Assembly: GCA_016218255.1 (NCBI GenBank)
Contig: JACREN010000054.1
Coordinates: forward strand, 1 to 37,317
Length of the DNA: 37,317 nt
Origin: Candidatus Gottesmanbacteria bacterium
GTDB lineage: Bacteria > Patescibacteriota > Microgenomatia > UBA10105 > UBA927
Direction of reading: 5' to 3'
Part shown: positions 6,948 through 15,104 of the stretch, one piece after another
How the letters are laid out: each line of letters begins with the position of its first letter
Numbering within the stretch: the first letter of the stretch is position 1
The notes under the pieces: model-generated
What the model saw: the letters and a program-made list of their open reading frames with translations, nothing else
Told to the model about the DNA's origin: nothing
Database searches by the model: none
Program-made: the position numbers and the translations under genes

Positions 6948-8432
6948 TTAATAACGCAACATTGATGCAATGTCATTCGCCTGATGCTTTATACGATTTA
7001 GCTTCAATATACTACGGAATAAATAGATAAATATTTTGTTTTGCTCATCGATCGAATGCGTTTGTTTATTGAATATTTCAAACTCAATCGGTGGTTCAAG
7101 ATTTTGATAAAAAATTTTCATCCATACCTTTTTCCATTGCGCATAGCATAATGCAACGATAATCAAAAATAATTTTTGGAGCGGGTTAAACGAAGCTGAA
7201 TAGGCAGAACTGATTTGATGAAGTGTTTGAATTGACGCACGTAATGACCGTTGTCTTCGATGAGGTGAAAAGAATAGTTCTGGTTTAAACCAGAGCGTCA
7301 ATTTTTGAGTTGGTGTTCTTATTTGACGCTCATAAATGTAATAGTCTGTTTTTTTTCTGTATCTCACTTCATGCAGATATGCGTTGTTGGGAGTTGTAAA
7401 AAATGCATTCTTTCGGCATTCAAAACTTTCTGCATAGACAAAATTGTTAGGATTTTGGTACCCATTGATAGATTCCTGAGTGGGATTGTTGATGAGTCTC
7501 TTTGCCAGATGATGGATGTCACAGATGGATAGAAGTTTATCGTTGATATATTTATGGAAAGATGGAGACGAAATAATAAGGGGAATGTGCAATACATCAT
7601 CGGAAAGGTGTGGACCGTGTCGAAAAAAGGATGGATTCCTCACAGAAGCCTGCCCCTCACCGTGGTCCGAGAAAAGAAATGTAACGGTGTTTTCCACTGC
7701 AATGTGAAGATGCAAATTTTTTAAAAATATTTTGAATCTGCCCCGGTCAAATTTATTTATTCCTGCTTTATAGAGCGGGAAAAGGCTTGATCGCGATGAT
7801 CGAATAGACGGCAATTGCACATATGAGTTCCACAGCCTGTAGGGATCATCAATGCCGATTGCGCTGCGCCCTGTTCTGCCGTCTGATTTTTCTATTTCGC
7901 TATATATGCGCCTAAAGTAATCGCTGTTGTCTACAAAAGCATTTGAAGGAGAAAATAAGTATGGAGTATGAACATCTAGCAAGTGTATAAAGATAAAACG
8001 TTTTGATCGTTTCCACTTTGTCATGTCATGAAAAAATGAAGAGTCTTTATCAGAGATGTGATCAAATCCACGCAATAGGTTGGTCGCCTGAAATACGTGG
8101 AGCATATCTGTATATGCGTGTGTAGAATATCCTTTGGACTTAAAAAATTCAGCAAGGGTAGTTATCCTCTTGCTAAGAGTTTCTCCGTGATAATAGAATT
8201 CGCGGATACGGTGGTTAGGTTGATAGTCGCCAGTAAAGAGTGAAGCGTGTGCGGGCGGTGTAAAGACCGCTGATGAATAAGTGTTAGTAAAATGACACGC
8301 CGTCTGCATGAGTGAATGAATGGTGGGCGTGAATAAGTCTCGTAAGCTAGGATTTCGGGTTGAAGAGGAGCCAGGTATGCAATCGGCTCTTAGAGAATCG
8401 ATAGAGAAAAAAACAATAGTTTCAATTTTCAT
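6948..8432 (-). CDS. Alkaline-phosphatase-superfamily (sulfatase/phosphotransferase-fold) enzyme with Thr nucleophile
   Basis: The protein has 494 residues. FFSIDSLRAD (8-17) supplies the first metal-binding Asp. The nucleophile block FTPPAHASLFTG (57-68) has Thr58 exactly where formylglycine sulfatases carry Cys in CTPSRAALLTG. HLLDVHTPY and FLFSDHGEGQ supply the remaining metal ligands. A Thr nucleophile points to a phospho-transferase or phosphodiesterase (as in phosphoethanolamine or lipoteichoic acid synthases) rather than a formylglycine sulfatase. The C-terminal 130 residues contain one possible membrane-associated helix (LQKLFLIIVALCY). It is the last gene of a minus operon after the ABC ATPase and CysD-like gene. 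I chose the ATG at 8432, just after the upstream stop, over one at 8450 that would overlap it. Confidence 0.75.
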   Translation of the reverse strand: MKIETIVFFSIDSLRADCIPGSSSTRNPSLRDLFTPTIHSLMQTACHFTNTYSSAVFTPPAHASLFTGDYQPNHRIREFYYHGETLSKRITTLAEFFKSKGYSTHAYTDMLHVFQATNLLRGFDHISDKDSSFFHDMTKWKRSKRFIFIHLLDVHTPYLFSPSNAFVDNSDYFRRIYSEIEKSDGRTGRSAIGIDDPYRLWNSYVQLPSIRSSRSSLFPLYKAGINKFDRGRFKIFLKNLHLHIAVENTVTFLFSDHGEGQASVRNPSFFRHGPHLSDDVLHIPLIISSPSFHKYINDKLLSICDIHHLAKRLINNPTQESINGYQNPNNFVYAESFECRKNAFFTTPNNAYLHEVRYRKKTDYYIYERQIRTPTQKLTLWFKPELFFSPHRRQRSLRASIQTLHQISSAYSASFNPLQKLFLIIVALCYAQWKKVWMKIFYQNLEPPIEFEIFNKQTHSIDEQNKIFIYLFRSILKLNRIKHQANDIASMLRY

Positions 8433-8436
8433 CCAG

Positions 8437-9126
8437 CTACCAATAGCCAAGGTCTCGTAGTTGTTCCATGATTATCTCCTTTCCTGACTCTCTCCCTGAT
8501 CGTTCCCCCTCCCCATCTTTTGAAGGTCTTGTGAAGGGTTTTTCTCCAAGAGAACGGTATCCGTGATCGTAAAGAGGAACATATGGTATATTTTTTGATT
8601 TAATATAATTCCATATATCTTTTTCAGTAAAGTGAAGAATAGGATGAAATCGAATATGGTCTGACCGACGAGAAATATACGCCTCGTGTGATCTTGAAGC
8701 ATGCTCATCCCAGCGAATAGCGACGAAAAATCCCTTATAGTGATATCGATGTAACGCGTGGTCTATTGCATGAATCTTCATTTGTCGAGAAAACTGCTCT
8801 TTTTCCTTCATGGTTGGGAGTTTATAGAATTGTTTGATATCGTTTTTGAGATGCTTGACTACATGAAGCCTTAGTGACCATTGCTGTGTAATTTTTTCAA
8901 TAAACGAATAGATTTCTTCAAATTCCATGGTTGAGTCATTAAACATTACGGGAAAAGGTATTTTCCCTTTGAATACATTGCGAACAAGGTCAAGGAGTAC
9001 GGTGGAATCTTTGCCTCCTGTCCAGGCGACCGCAAGCGTACAGCCATATTTTTTATAGGCTTTGAGAATAACGTCTTGGGATATAGCAATTTTTTTATCA
9101 AGTGAGTTCATGGCTCTTTCTAGCAT
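8437..9126 (-). CDS. CysD-like / PAPS-reductase-family PP-loop nucleotide enzyme
   Basis: The 229-residue protein has the PP-loop WTGGKDST (35-42) that grips ATP phosphates, the IRWDEHASRSHEAY block matching the RRDEExSR region of sulfate adenylyltransferase subunit 2, and FHPILHFTEKDIWNYIK followed by IPYVPLYDHGYRSLG, which is typical of CysD. The usual partner GTPase CysN is absent from the window, and CysD is normally about 300 residues. It may therefore activate sulfate in an unconventional way or act on another substrate. The gene overlaps the ABC ATPase stop by 7 bases and lies directly before the phosphatase-superfamily gene. This suggests that all three act on one exported glycan or lipid (inference). 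An alternative start is the ATG at 9111. Confidence 0.75.
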   Translation of the reverse strand: MLERAMNSLDKKIAISQDVILKAYKKYGCTLAVAWTGGKDSTVLLDLVRNVFKGKIPFPVMFNDSTMEFEEIYSFIEKITQQWSLRLHVVKHLKNDIKQFYKLPTMKEKEQFSRQMKIHAIDHALHRYHYKGFFVAIRWDEHASRSHEAYISRRSDHIRFHPILHFTEKDIWNYIKSKNIPYVPLYDHGYRSLGEKPFTRPSKDGEGERSGRESGKEIIMEQLRDLGYW

Positions 9127-9851
9127 CGTTTAAAAAAGCTTCGTCTGTATATACCGAGCTGCTTAATATCGCCATCTGCAATGATGGTTCCTTTTCTCAT
9201 GATTAATATTCTTGAACAGTATTTTTGTATATAATCTAATTTGTGTTCTACCGCAATGAGTATTTTTTTTGCATGAAGAAATGTTTCAAGATATTGTTGT
9301 GACCGAAATTGAAACTTGAGATCTCCAACGCTTATCCCTTCATCTAAAATAAGAATATCCGGATTCGCGGCAACAGCGATGGCAAAGCCGAGTCGTAATT
9401 TCATACCGTCAGAATATGTATATAACGGTGCATCAATAAAATTACCAATATCAGCAAAATGAATAATGGATGGCATTTTTTTATCTATCAACTGCTTTTT
9501 CATACCGATAAGCATGCCGTTGAGATAAACATTCCTTTCGCCAGATAATTCCGGGTGAAATCCTGCAGTGAGATCTATAAGAGAGACCAATCGTTTTGTA
9601 ACGCAAACTGATCCCCGACTGGGTGTTGCTATGCCTGCAATAATTTTAAGTAGAGTAGTTTTTCCAGAGCCATTCGCACCGACGATTCCTACGCTTTCAC
9701 CTTCAGTAATTGTTAAATTAATGTTATTAAGCGCTACGAATGTTTCATTGGTTTCCGAAATTATACGTTCGGAAAGAGTGGGTTTTTCATGATGAACGAG
9801 ATATTTTTTGGTTACACTCTTCAAGATAATTACCGGTTTCTTATTTTTCAT
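9120..9851 (-). CDS. ABC transporter ATP-binding protein, polysaccharide-export (Wzt/TagH) type
   Basis: The protein has about 243 residues. VALNNINLTITEGESVGIVGANGSGKTT-type beginnings are diagnostic of Wzt/KpsT/TagH ATPases; the Walker A is GANGSGKTT. The D-loop region follows Walker B ILILDEGISVGD, the signature motif is TYSDGMKLRLGF, and the H-loop is AVEHK. There is no C-terminal glycan-binding domain of the long Wzt type. It energises export of a lipid-linked polysaccharide together with a TagG/Wzm-type permease, which here is the separate gene at 11912-12679. The start at 9851 fits a TATAAT box at 9864-9869 on this strand; an in-frame ATG at 9887 lies upstream of that box. It is the first gene of an operon with the CysD-like and phosphatase-superfamily genes. 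Confidence 0.85.
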   Translation of the reverse strand: MKNKKPVIILKSVTKKYLVHHEKPTLSERIISETNETFVALNNINLTITEGESVGIVGANGSGKTTLLKIIAGIATPSRGSVCVTKRLVSLIDLTAGFHPELSGERNVYLNGMLIGMKKQLIDKKMPSIIHFADIGNFIDAPLYTYSDGMKLRLGFAIAVAANPDILILDEGISVGDLKFQFRSQQYLETFLHAKKILIAVEHKLDYIQKYCSRILIMRKGTIIADGDIKQLGIYRRSFFKRC

Positions 9852-9920
9852 AACGACATGGCTATTATACGATATAATTACGGACATGCGATGTAGGACA
9901 TGAAGTATGCATAAAATACT
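9852..9920. promoter_or_regulatory. Divergent promoter region between ABC ATPase and second phosphatase-superfamily gene
   Basis: The 69-base gap between divergent starts holds a TATAAT box on minus (9864-9869), 12 bases before the ATPase ATG, and a TATAAT box on plus (9873-9878), 42 bases before the ATG at 9921. Neither has a convincing -35. The two -10 boxes lie almost back to back, so the two transcripts would compete for the same stretch. Confidence 0.4.
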
Positions 9921-10727
9921 ATGAAATACGAACGGGTATTATTGATAAGCATTGACGCGCTGGGAAGAAAATATCTGCCGCTGTTTAAAGGATTTTTTAA
10001 TACGGTATATCATAATTATCGAGTCACGCATACGTGGACACTCCCGGGTCATGTGGCAATGTTGTCCGGGATCAACATGCGCGAGCTGTACCACGTATTT
10101 GATACAAAGAGATTGGACAGATGGAAGGATTGCGTAAAAAGAATTCCAACGATTGCGACCACATTTCATTCTCATGGATTTCGGACCAGAGCAATAGCGA
10201 GCGGCGGATATCTTAGCCGTTATTTTGGTTGGGGACACGATTGGGATGAATGGAGAACACCGGAAGACGGGCACAGAGAGTGGAACGGAGAGAAGATGAT
10301 GCCCCGAAAAAGAGAATTTTTGTTTCTGCATACGTATTATGTGCATAACTGGTTTCAGGCAACAGATGAGTTGTCCCGTTGGTTTAAGAAAAACGGCCAG
10401 CAATTCAAAGTGGTGCCATATGATGTTTCTTTGATGGGAGAAGCAAGACGGGAATATGAACGGCGGGTTCGGGTGTTGGCGGATCGTTTATCGTGGATTG
10501 GTTCACTACCGGACGATATATTGGTGATTTTTACAGCGGATCATGGGGAAATATTTTCTATTGATGGAAAACATTTTCATCACGGTGATATGGCTCGAAA
10601 TGACCCCAATGTATATAAGGTGCCACTTTTATTACGTACGAAAAGTAAAAAGAGACACTATCAAAATAGTCAAGTATATGATTTGTCGTTGCGCGCGCTG
10701 ATAGAGCGAGAAGTTTTCGGAACATGA
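9921..10727 (+). CDS. Second alkaline-phosphatase-superfamily enzyme with Thr nucleophile
   Basis: The 268-residue protein has LLISIDALGRKYL with metal-binding Asp12 near the N-terminus. The nucleophile block is WTLPGHVAMLSG (39-50), with Thr40 at the catalytic position, and FTADHGEIF near the C-terminus holds the second Asp-His pair. It is much shorter than the 494-residue relative at 6948-8432 and looks like a minimal version of the fold. It probably transfers or removes a phospho group on an envelope polymer; a formylglycine sulfatase is unlikely because there is no Cys or Ser in a CxPxR context. Its stop overlaps the start of the glycosyltransferase gene (ATGA), so the two are translationally coupled. 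Confidence 0.7.
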   Translation: MKYERVLLISIDALGRKYLPLFKGFFNTVYHNYRVTHTWTLPGHVAMLSGINMRELYHVFDTKRLDRWKDCVKRIPTIATTFHSHGFRTRAIASGGYLSRYFGWGHDWDEWRTPEDGHREWNGEKMMPRKREFLFLHTYYVHNWFQATDELSRWFKKNGQQFKVVPYDVSLMGEARREYERRVRVLADRLSWIGSLPDDILVIFTADHGEIFSIDGKHFHHGDMARNDPNVYKVPLLLRTKSKKRHYQNSQVYDLSLRALIEREVFGT

Positions 10728-11899
10728 ATATCTTATTCCTGAATCATAATGTGGTATGGCAGAGTACATTTAATCGGTGTTTTTTGTTTGCGCGTGAGCT
10801 GGTGATATTGGGACATCAAGTGACCATCATGACGAATGCTCCTCGGGCGAGATTGCGATTTTGGACATATTCCAAACATGGCGTTATTATCATAGAATCG
10901 CCGGATCTTTTTTGGGGAAGTCTGCGGACCGGCTGGGATCCGGTGAATGTGGTCCGGCGGTGCTTTGTACTCCGGCATCTATCATTTGATTGTATTCACG
11001 CGTTTGATACCCGTCCAACGGTAATATTGCCTGCTTTGTATTATAAAATGTTCATGCGTCGTATTCCGCTTATCATTGATTGGGCTGACTGGTGGGGCCA
11101 CGGTGGCGCGATTTCACTTCGGAAGCATAAATTTCTCACCTGGCTATTTGCCCCTATTGAAACTTTTTTTGAGGAATATTTCCGTCGATTTGCCGATGCG
11201 ACCACCGTAACGAGTATGCTGTTGGCGCAACGGGCGGTGAAGCTGGGACTCCACCGCCGATCCGTTACCATTCTGTATTCCGGAGCGGATATCCGTGCTG
11301 TTAAGGGATTGCAAAAACAGGCTTTACGAAAAAAATTATCTCTACCGAGCGATGCGCATATTATTATTTTTCCTGCTTATGTGCAGTACGATCTTCCCAT
11401 GGTGTTGCAGACGTTTGAAGCCGTCATCCATAGAGATACGCGGGCAATATTGGTTCTGACCGGAAAAGTTTTACAAACGTCGCTCGTTTCATATGGTCGC
11501 CTTCTTCAGTCTGGGAAAATCATTCTTGCCGAGAATCTTACGCGTGAAATGTTATTCCAGTATTTGGTAGCTGCTGATGTGGGATTGCTTCCTTTGGCAA
11601 ACAATATCGCAAATGCCGCGCGATTCCCGATAAAATTTGGGGATTTTTTGGCTGCCGGGCTTCCTTGTATCACTAATAATGTCGGAGATGTTGGAATGCT
11701 TGTCAAAAAATATAATATAGGGTTACTTACCCGGTATGACCATGACGATATGGCACGTAATATTTCAAAATTACTGAAACAGCCGAACAGGTTATTTCAG
11801 CTGCATAAACGGATTTTATTGTTTGCACAGAAGAAATTTTCGTGGCAGATTTTTGCATACCAGTTATTTATCATGTACCGGCGTGTATGCCGGCGATGA
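10724..11899 (+). CDS. Glycosyltransferase family 4 (GT-B fold)
   Basis: The 391-residue protein begins with MNILFLNHNVVWQ and GHQVTIMT, the N-terminal Rossmann strand and acceptor-side loop of GT4 enzymes. The middle FADATTVTSMLLAQRAVKLG and VTILYSGADI mark the linker into the donor-binding domain, and FPIKFGDFLAAGLPCITNN is the donor nucleotide-sugar region. It should add a sugar to a lipid-linked or surface glycan on the cytoplasmic face; the sugar is unknown. It is coupled by ATGA to the phosphatase-superfamily gene and converges on the ABC permease 12 bases further on. Confidence 0.8.
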   Translation: MNILFLNHNVVWQSTFNRCFLFARELVILGHQVTIMTNAPRARLRFWTYSKHGVIIIESPDLFWGSLRTGWDPVNVVRRCFVLRHLSFDCIHAFDTRPTVILPALYYKMFMRRIPLIIDWADWWGHGGAISLRKHKFLTWLFAPIETFFEEYFRRFADATTVTSMLLAQRAVKLGLHRRSVTILYSGADIRAVKGLQKQALRKKLSLPSDAHIIIFPAYVQYDLPMVLQTFEAVIHRDTRAILVLTGKVLQTSLVSYGRLLQSGKIILAENLTREMLFQYLVAADVGLLPLANNIANAARFPIKFGDFLAAGLPCITNNVGDVGMLVKKYNIGLLTRYDHDDMARNISKLLKQPNRLFQLHKRILLFAQKKFSWQIFAYQLFIMYRRVCRR

Positions 11900-11911
11900 T
11901 TTTGGGGAGTG

Positions 11912-12679
11912 TTAGAGCCAGTCGTCGAAATTTTTGCTTTCGTGCGTAAATACAGCGATACCAAGAATGGTGGTGATGATAATGACGCCGACGTTGGATG
12001 CAAGCATGGCAGGACCTGGCCCAGGGAGACCCAGCATAGCCATTTGCAGAAGCTGCAGAATTGATGTGAGAGGGTTAAATCTCCAAAGCCAAAGAAGGTG
12101 TCGTGGGATCATCGTGAGTGCATACATGATGGGTGTCGCGTAAAACCAGATGATAAGGAGTGCCGATACAAAAAAGTTTACGTCGCGGAACCGAACATTG
12201 AGGCTGGTGACCAGAAGGCTCAATCCGATGGCAAATGTAAGCAGGAGGGCAAAGCTAAAGAGTATGATCGGTAGAGACAGCATTGAAAGGGTTCCTAAAA
12301 ATAAAACCGGGAAAAGGAACAGAAGAAATGCAAGAAAAAAGTGGACGAAGTTGGAGAGGATGATGGAAATCGGTATTACCGCATGGGGAAACCGGGCTTT
12401 TTTGATGAGCGATCGCTCGTAGACGATTGATGGCGTGGCCTTGGAAAGAGAGAGGGAAAAAAAATTCCAGACCAGAAGTCCGATAAAAAGAAAAAAATAG
12501 TAATTCTTGACCGGTTGTTTCAGAAGAAATGTGAACACGAACCCGATGACAGCCATCTGGAGGATCGGGTTGGCAACGAGCCAAAAAAATCCGAAGACTG
12601 TATGTTTATACCGTGCGCGCAGTTCCTTTTCCGTCATGCCCCACAAAAGTTCTAGAAAATGTTGCACTTCCCCGTTCAT
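11912..12679 (-). CDS. ABC-2 type polysaccharide export permease (TagG/Wzm family)
   Basis: The 255-residue protein shows the family N-terminus LLWGMTEKELRARYKHTVFG, an amphipathic stretch that contacts the ATPase. Six hydrophobic segments follow, with the conserved RFRDVNFF loop and the late PLTSILQLLQ segment. It forms the channel that flips a finished lipid-linked glycan and needs a Wzt-type ATPase, which is encoded at 9120-9851 rather than next to it. The -10 box TATAAT (12686-12691, minus) lies 6 bases before the ATG, so the transcript is probably leaderless. Confidence 0.85.
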   Translation of the reverse strand: MNGEVQHFLELLWGMTEKELRARYKHTVFGFFWLVANPILQMAVIGFVFTFLLKQPVKNYYFFLFIGLLVWNFFSLSLSKATPSIVYERSLIKKARFPHAVIPISIILSNFVHFFLAFLLFLFPVLFLGTLSMLSLPIILFSFALLLTFAIGLSLLVTSLNVRFRDVNFFVSALLIIWFYATPIMYALTMIPRHLLWLWRFNPLTSILQLLQMAMLGLPGPGPAMLASNVGVIIITTILGIAVFTHESKNFDDWL

Positions 12680-12697
12680 GCGCCTATTATATGCTAA
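12662..12697 (+). promoter_or_regulatory. Leaderless promoter of the phosphoglycosyl transferase
   Basis: TTGCAC at 12662-12667, a 17-base spacer, TATTAT at 12685-12690 and 7 bases to the ATG at 12698. The transcript would start at or next to the start codon. The elements lie in the first codons of the divergent permease, whose own -10 box (12686-12691) occupies the same bases on the other strand. The -35 matches only the TTG half. Confidence 0.4.
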
Positions 12698-13213
12698 ATG
12701 TTTTCACTCCTCTACCGCCAGCGAAGAATAGGCAAAAATGGGAAACCATTTACGATGTATAAATTCCGTACCATGATCACGGGCGCTGACGCCATGCAGA
12801 AAAAATTGTCGCCGTACAATGAAGCCGACGGTCCGGTGTTTAAAATCAGGAACGACCCCCGCTTTACCAGTATCGGCAAATTTTTAAGTCACACTGGCTT
12901 GGATGAATTGCCACAGCTTATCAACGTACTGCGTGGGGAGATGGCTATTATAGGCCCACGTCCGCTTCCCCTAGCAGAGGCGGCCAAGCTTACGCCTTGG
13001 CAGAAAAAACGTCATCGTGTGAAGCCGGGCATTATTTCTCCATGGATCCTTGAGGGGTATCATGCGAAGTCATTTGATGCATGGATGAAGAGTGACATAG
13101 AATACATAGAAACGAAACATGTATGGAAGGATATGGAATTGGGCATACGGGGGTGTATACTATTGGCCAAATTGTTTTTGCGTGAGGTTGCATCCATATT
13201 GTCAAACCCATAG
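12698..13213 (+). CDS. Bacterial sugar transferase (monotopic phosphoglycosyl transferase), N-terminally short
   Basis: The 171-residue protein carries the core of the WcaJ/PglC family: YRQRRIGKNGKPFTMYKFRTM (6-26 region), the catalytic Asp-Glu pair in TGLDELPQLINVLRGEM (Asp69, Glu70), and IIGPRPLP (84-91). The enzyme moves a sugar phosphate onto polyprenyl phosphate to start glycan assembly. Family members are about 200 residues and begin with a re-entrant membrane helix before the RQ-R-G segment. Here that helix is missing: a stop codon directly precedes the ATG, and the adjoining DNA belongs to the divergent permease. Either the protein is membrane-bound through another element or the gene is a remnant. 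The catalytic residues are intact and a promoter sits before it. Confidence 0.75.
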   Translation: MFSLLYRQRRIGKNGKPFTMYKFRTMITGADAMQKKLSPYNEADGPVFKIRNDPRFTSIGKFLSHTGLDELPQLINVLRGEMAIIGPRPLPLAEAAKLTPWQKKRHRVKPGIISPWILEGYHAKSFDAWMKSDIEYIETKHVWKDMELGIRGCILLAKLFLREVASILSNP

Positions 13214-13233
13214 CGTCCTTCTACAATGGATGT
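13199..13233 (+). promoter_or_regulatory. Leaderless promoter of the pilus operon
   Basis: TTGTCA at 13199-13204 (5 of 6 to consensus), a 17-base spacer, TACAAT at 13222-13227 (5 of 6) and exactly 6 bases to the ATG at 13234. Transcription would start at the start codon itself, and no Shine-Dalgarno site is present. The -35 overlaps the last codons of the preceding gene. Confidence 0.65.
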
Positions 13234-14061
13234 ATGGCACAAAAATACAGGAGCGAGTCAGGGCAAATAGTGCTTATCGTCTTATTGGTTTTGACGATCG
13301 CGACTACCATCGCACTGTCTCTCATTGGTCGGTCGACGACGGATGTGACGATCAGCGGCCAACTGGAAGATTCTTCCCGTGCATTCGGGGCTGCGGAAGC
13401 CGGGATTGAAGAGGCGCTTAAATCCGGTACTGGTACGGGAGGAGTGAAAGTATTGACGCCCGGCGTGACATACTCAGCGACGGTGTCTTCTATAGGCGGT
13501 GCATCAGGAGTCTATCAGTTTTCCAAAAAGTCATTTCGGGGCACTACAGAAACACTCTGGCTGGTGGCGCATAATGGAGATGTTCTCGATGAAACACCCA
13601 CCTACACAGACGGCTCCATAAGCCTATGTTGGACGAGCGAAACCACGATTCCTGCTATCGCGGTATCCATCCTCTATAAAAGCGCAGGGACATATTATGT
13701 GGCAAAGGACGCTTTCGACCCCGATGCGACGCGGAGGGCGACCAATAATTTTAACGTGCCTACTGCGGCTTCCGGCGGATGCAACGTCTCCTCTATGTAT
13801 CGCAGACTCATCACTTTTTCTGATTACGGCATAAATCCGGTTACTGATACTCTACTCATGATTCGAATTCGCCCGGCATATAGTGATACGCAATTGGCAA
13901 TTGATGCTCCCGTGGCACTACCGCTTCAAGGTGATAAGATAGAATCAACCGGAACAACAGGATCGGGAGTGTCGCGGAAGATATTGGTATACCGGCAATA
14001 CCATGCTCCAAGCGGAGTATTTGATGCATCGGTATATAGTCAGTCATCGTTAAGTCATTAA
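13234..14061 (+). CDS. PilX-like type IV pilus protein
   Basis: The 275-residue protein starts with a short basic segment and one hydrophobic helix (VLIVLLVLTIATTIALSLI, about residues 13-31), followed by AFGAAEAGIEEALKSG. This is the AAEAGIExA pattern typical of PilX_N and other pilus-associated minor proteins. The rest is strand-rich and Ser/Thr/Gly-rich, with two cysteines (SLCWTS and GGCNVSS) that could form a disulfide outside the cell. It precedes pilM, pilN and pilO and is probably the first gene of that operon. It likely primes or decorates the pilus rather than being the major pilin, because there is no class III prepilin cleavage site. Confidence 0.7.
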   Translation: MAQKYRSESGQIVLIVLLVLTIATTIALSLIGRSTTDVTISGQLEDSSRAFGAAEAGIEEALKSGTGTGGVKVLTPGVTYSATVSSIGGASGVYQFSKKSFRGTTETLWLVAHNGDVLDETPTYTDGSISLCWTSETTIPAIAVSILYKSAGTYYVAKDAFDPDATRRATNNFNVPTAASGGCNVSSMYRRLITFSDYGINPVTDTLLMIRIRPAYSDTQLAIDAPVALPLQGDKIESTGTTGSGVSRKILVYRQYHAPSGVFDASVYSQSSLSH

Positions 14062-14067
14062 CCTGCC

Positions 14068-15096
14068 ATGAATACTGCCGTTGGTTTAGATATAGGATCG
14101 CATAGTATTAAGCTCGTTGAGCTGGTAAAAGATAAAACCAGCATCACGGTGCGTGCAGCAGGGATGAGCCCGACGCCTCCGAAGTCCTTGACGTCCGCAA
14201 TCGCGGCCGATATGGAAGCCCTTGCGATTGCGGTGAAAAAATTATGCAGCGATGCAGGCGTATCGACGAAGGAAGTGTCTATTGCGCTTCCTGAGTCTCA
14301 GGTGTTTACCCGCGTTATTGAAGTGCCTCAGCTATCAAGCCGTGAGTTGTCTTCTGCGATTCAATGGGAGGCGGAGCAGTATATTCCACTGCCCTTGGAG
14401 CAGGTAAACGTCGATTTTACCGTACTTCGGGAAAGTAAAGAGACGGGTACAGACAAGATGGAGGTACTGCTGGTTGCAGCCCCGAAAGCGCTATTGGAAA
14501 AATATCTCCACATTCTGGAGCTCGCGGGTCTGGATGCCGTGGGCGCCGAGACGGAAATCATTGCTGCTTCCCGTGCGCTTGTCCGTACCGTGCCGACTGT
14601 GCATACAGTTATGGTCGTATCTTTGGGTGCCCAGACGACAGACTTGGCAATTTTACGAAGCGGGGTAATCGCATTCACCCGTTCAATAAGTGCGGGAGGA
14701 GAAGCACTGTCTCGAGCAGTCGCCCAAGGCTTGGATTTTAATTTATCCCAGGCAGAAGAGTTTAAAAAAACATATGGCGTTGAACGGGATAAACTTGAAG
14801 GAAAAATTGTGGCAGCGACCAAGCCGGTTTTGGATATGATTGTCGCTGAAATGACACGAGCAAAATCATTTTATGAGGGGAAATATCCCAATGAACGTAT
14901 TGAGACTGTGCTTTTGAGTGGCGGCACCGCTCGATTACCCGGTATGGTAGTATTTGTCGCGGAAGTGATGGGTGTGGAAGCCCAGCTTGCGAATCCTTGG
15001 GCAGGTATCAGAAAAGACCCCAGATTCGCGGCGCTTGATCCTGAAGGAACCGTATTTAGTGTTGCCGTTGGTTTGGCCCTTCGGGGCTCAGGGTAA
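14068..15096 (+). CDS. pilM: Type IV pilus assembly protein PilM (actin-like ATPase)
   Basis: The 342-residue protein has the actin-type phosphate 1 motif VGLDIGSHSIKLVEL (5-19), the central TTDLAIL strand and the LSGGTARLPGM motif near the C-terminus, matching the PilM/FtsA-like fold. FTRVIEVPQLSSREL and AIQWEAEQYIPLPLEQVNVDF are typical PilM segments. PilM sits on the cytoplasmic side and binds the short N-terminal tail of PilN to link the motor with the inner-membrane platform. It lies 6 bases after pilX and 8 before pilN. Confidence 0.92.
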   Translation: MNTAVGLDIGSHSIKLVELVKDKTSITVRAAGMSPTPPKSLTSAIAADMEALAIAVKKLCSDAGVSTKEVSIALPESQVFTRVIEVPQLSSRELSSAIQWEAEQYIPLPLEQVNVDFTVLRESKETGTDKMEVLLVAAPKALLEKYLHILELAGLDAVGAETEIIAASRALVRTVPTVHTVMVVSLGAQTTDLAILRSGVIAFTRSISAGGEALSRAVAQGLDFNLSQAEEFKKTYGVERDKLEGKIVAATKPVLDMIVAEMTRAKSFYEGKYPNERIETVLLSGGTARLPGMVVFVAEVMGVEAQLANPWAGIRKDPRFAALDPEGTVFSVAVGLALRGSG

Positions 15097-15104
15097 ACTC
15101 TGCG

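Noticed and set aside
6948..8432. A formylglycine-dependent sulfatase
   Set aside because: The CxPxR nucleophile motif is absent; Thr58 stands at the catalytic position.
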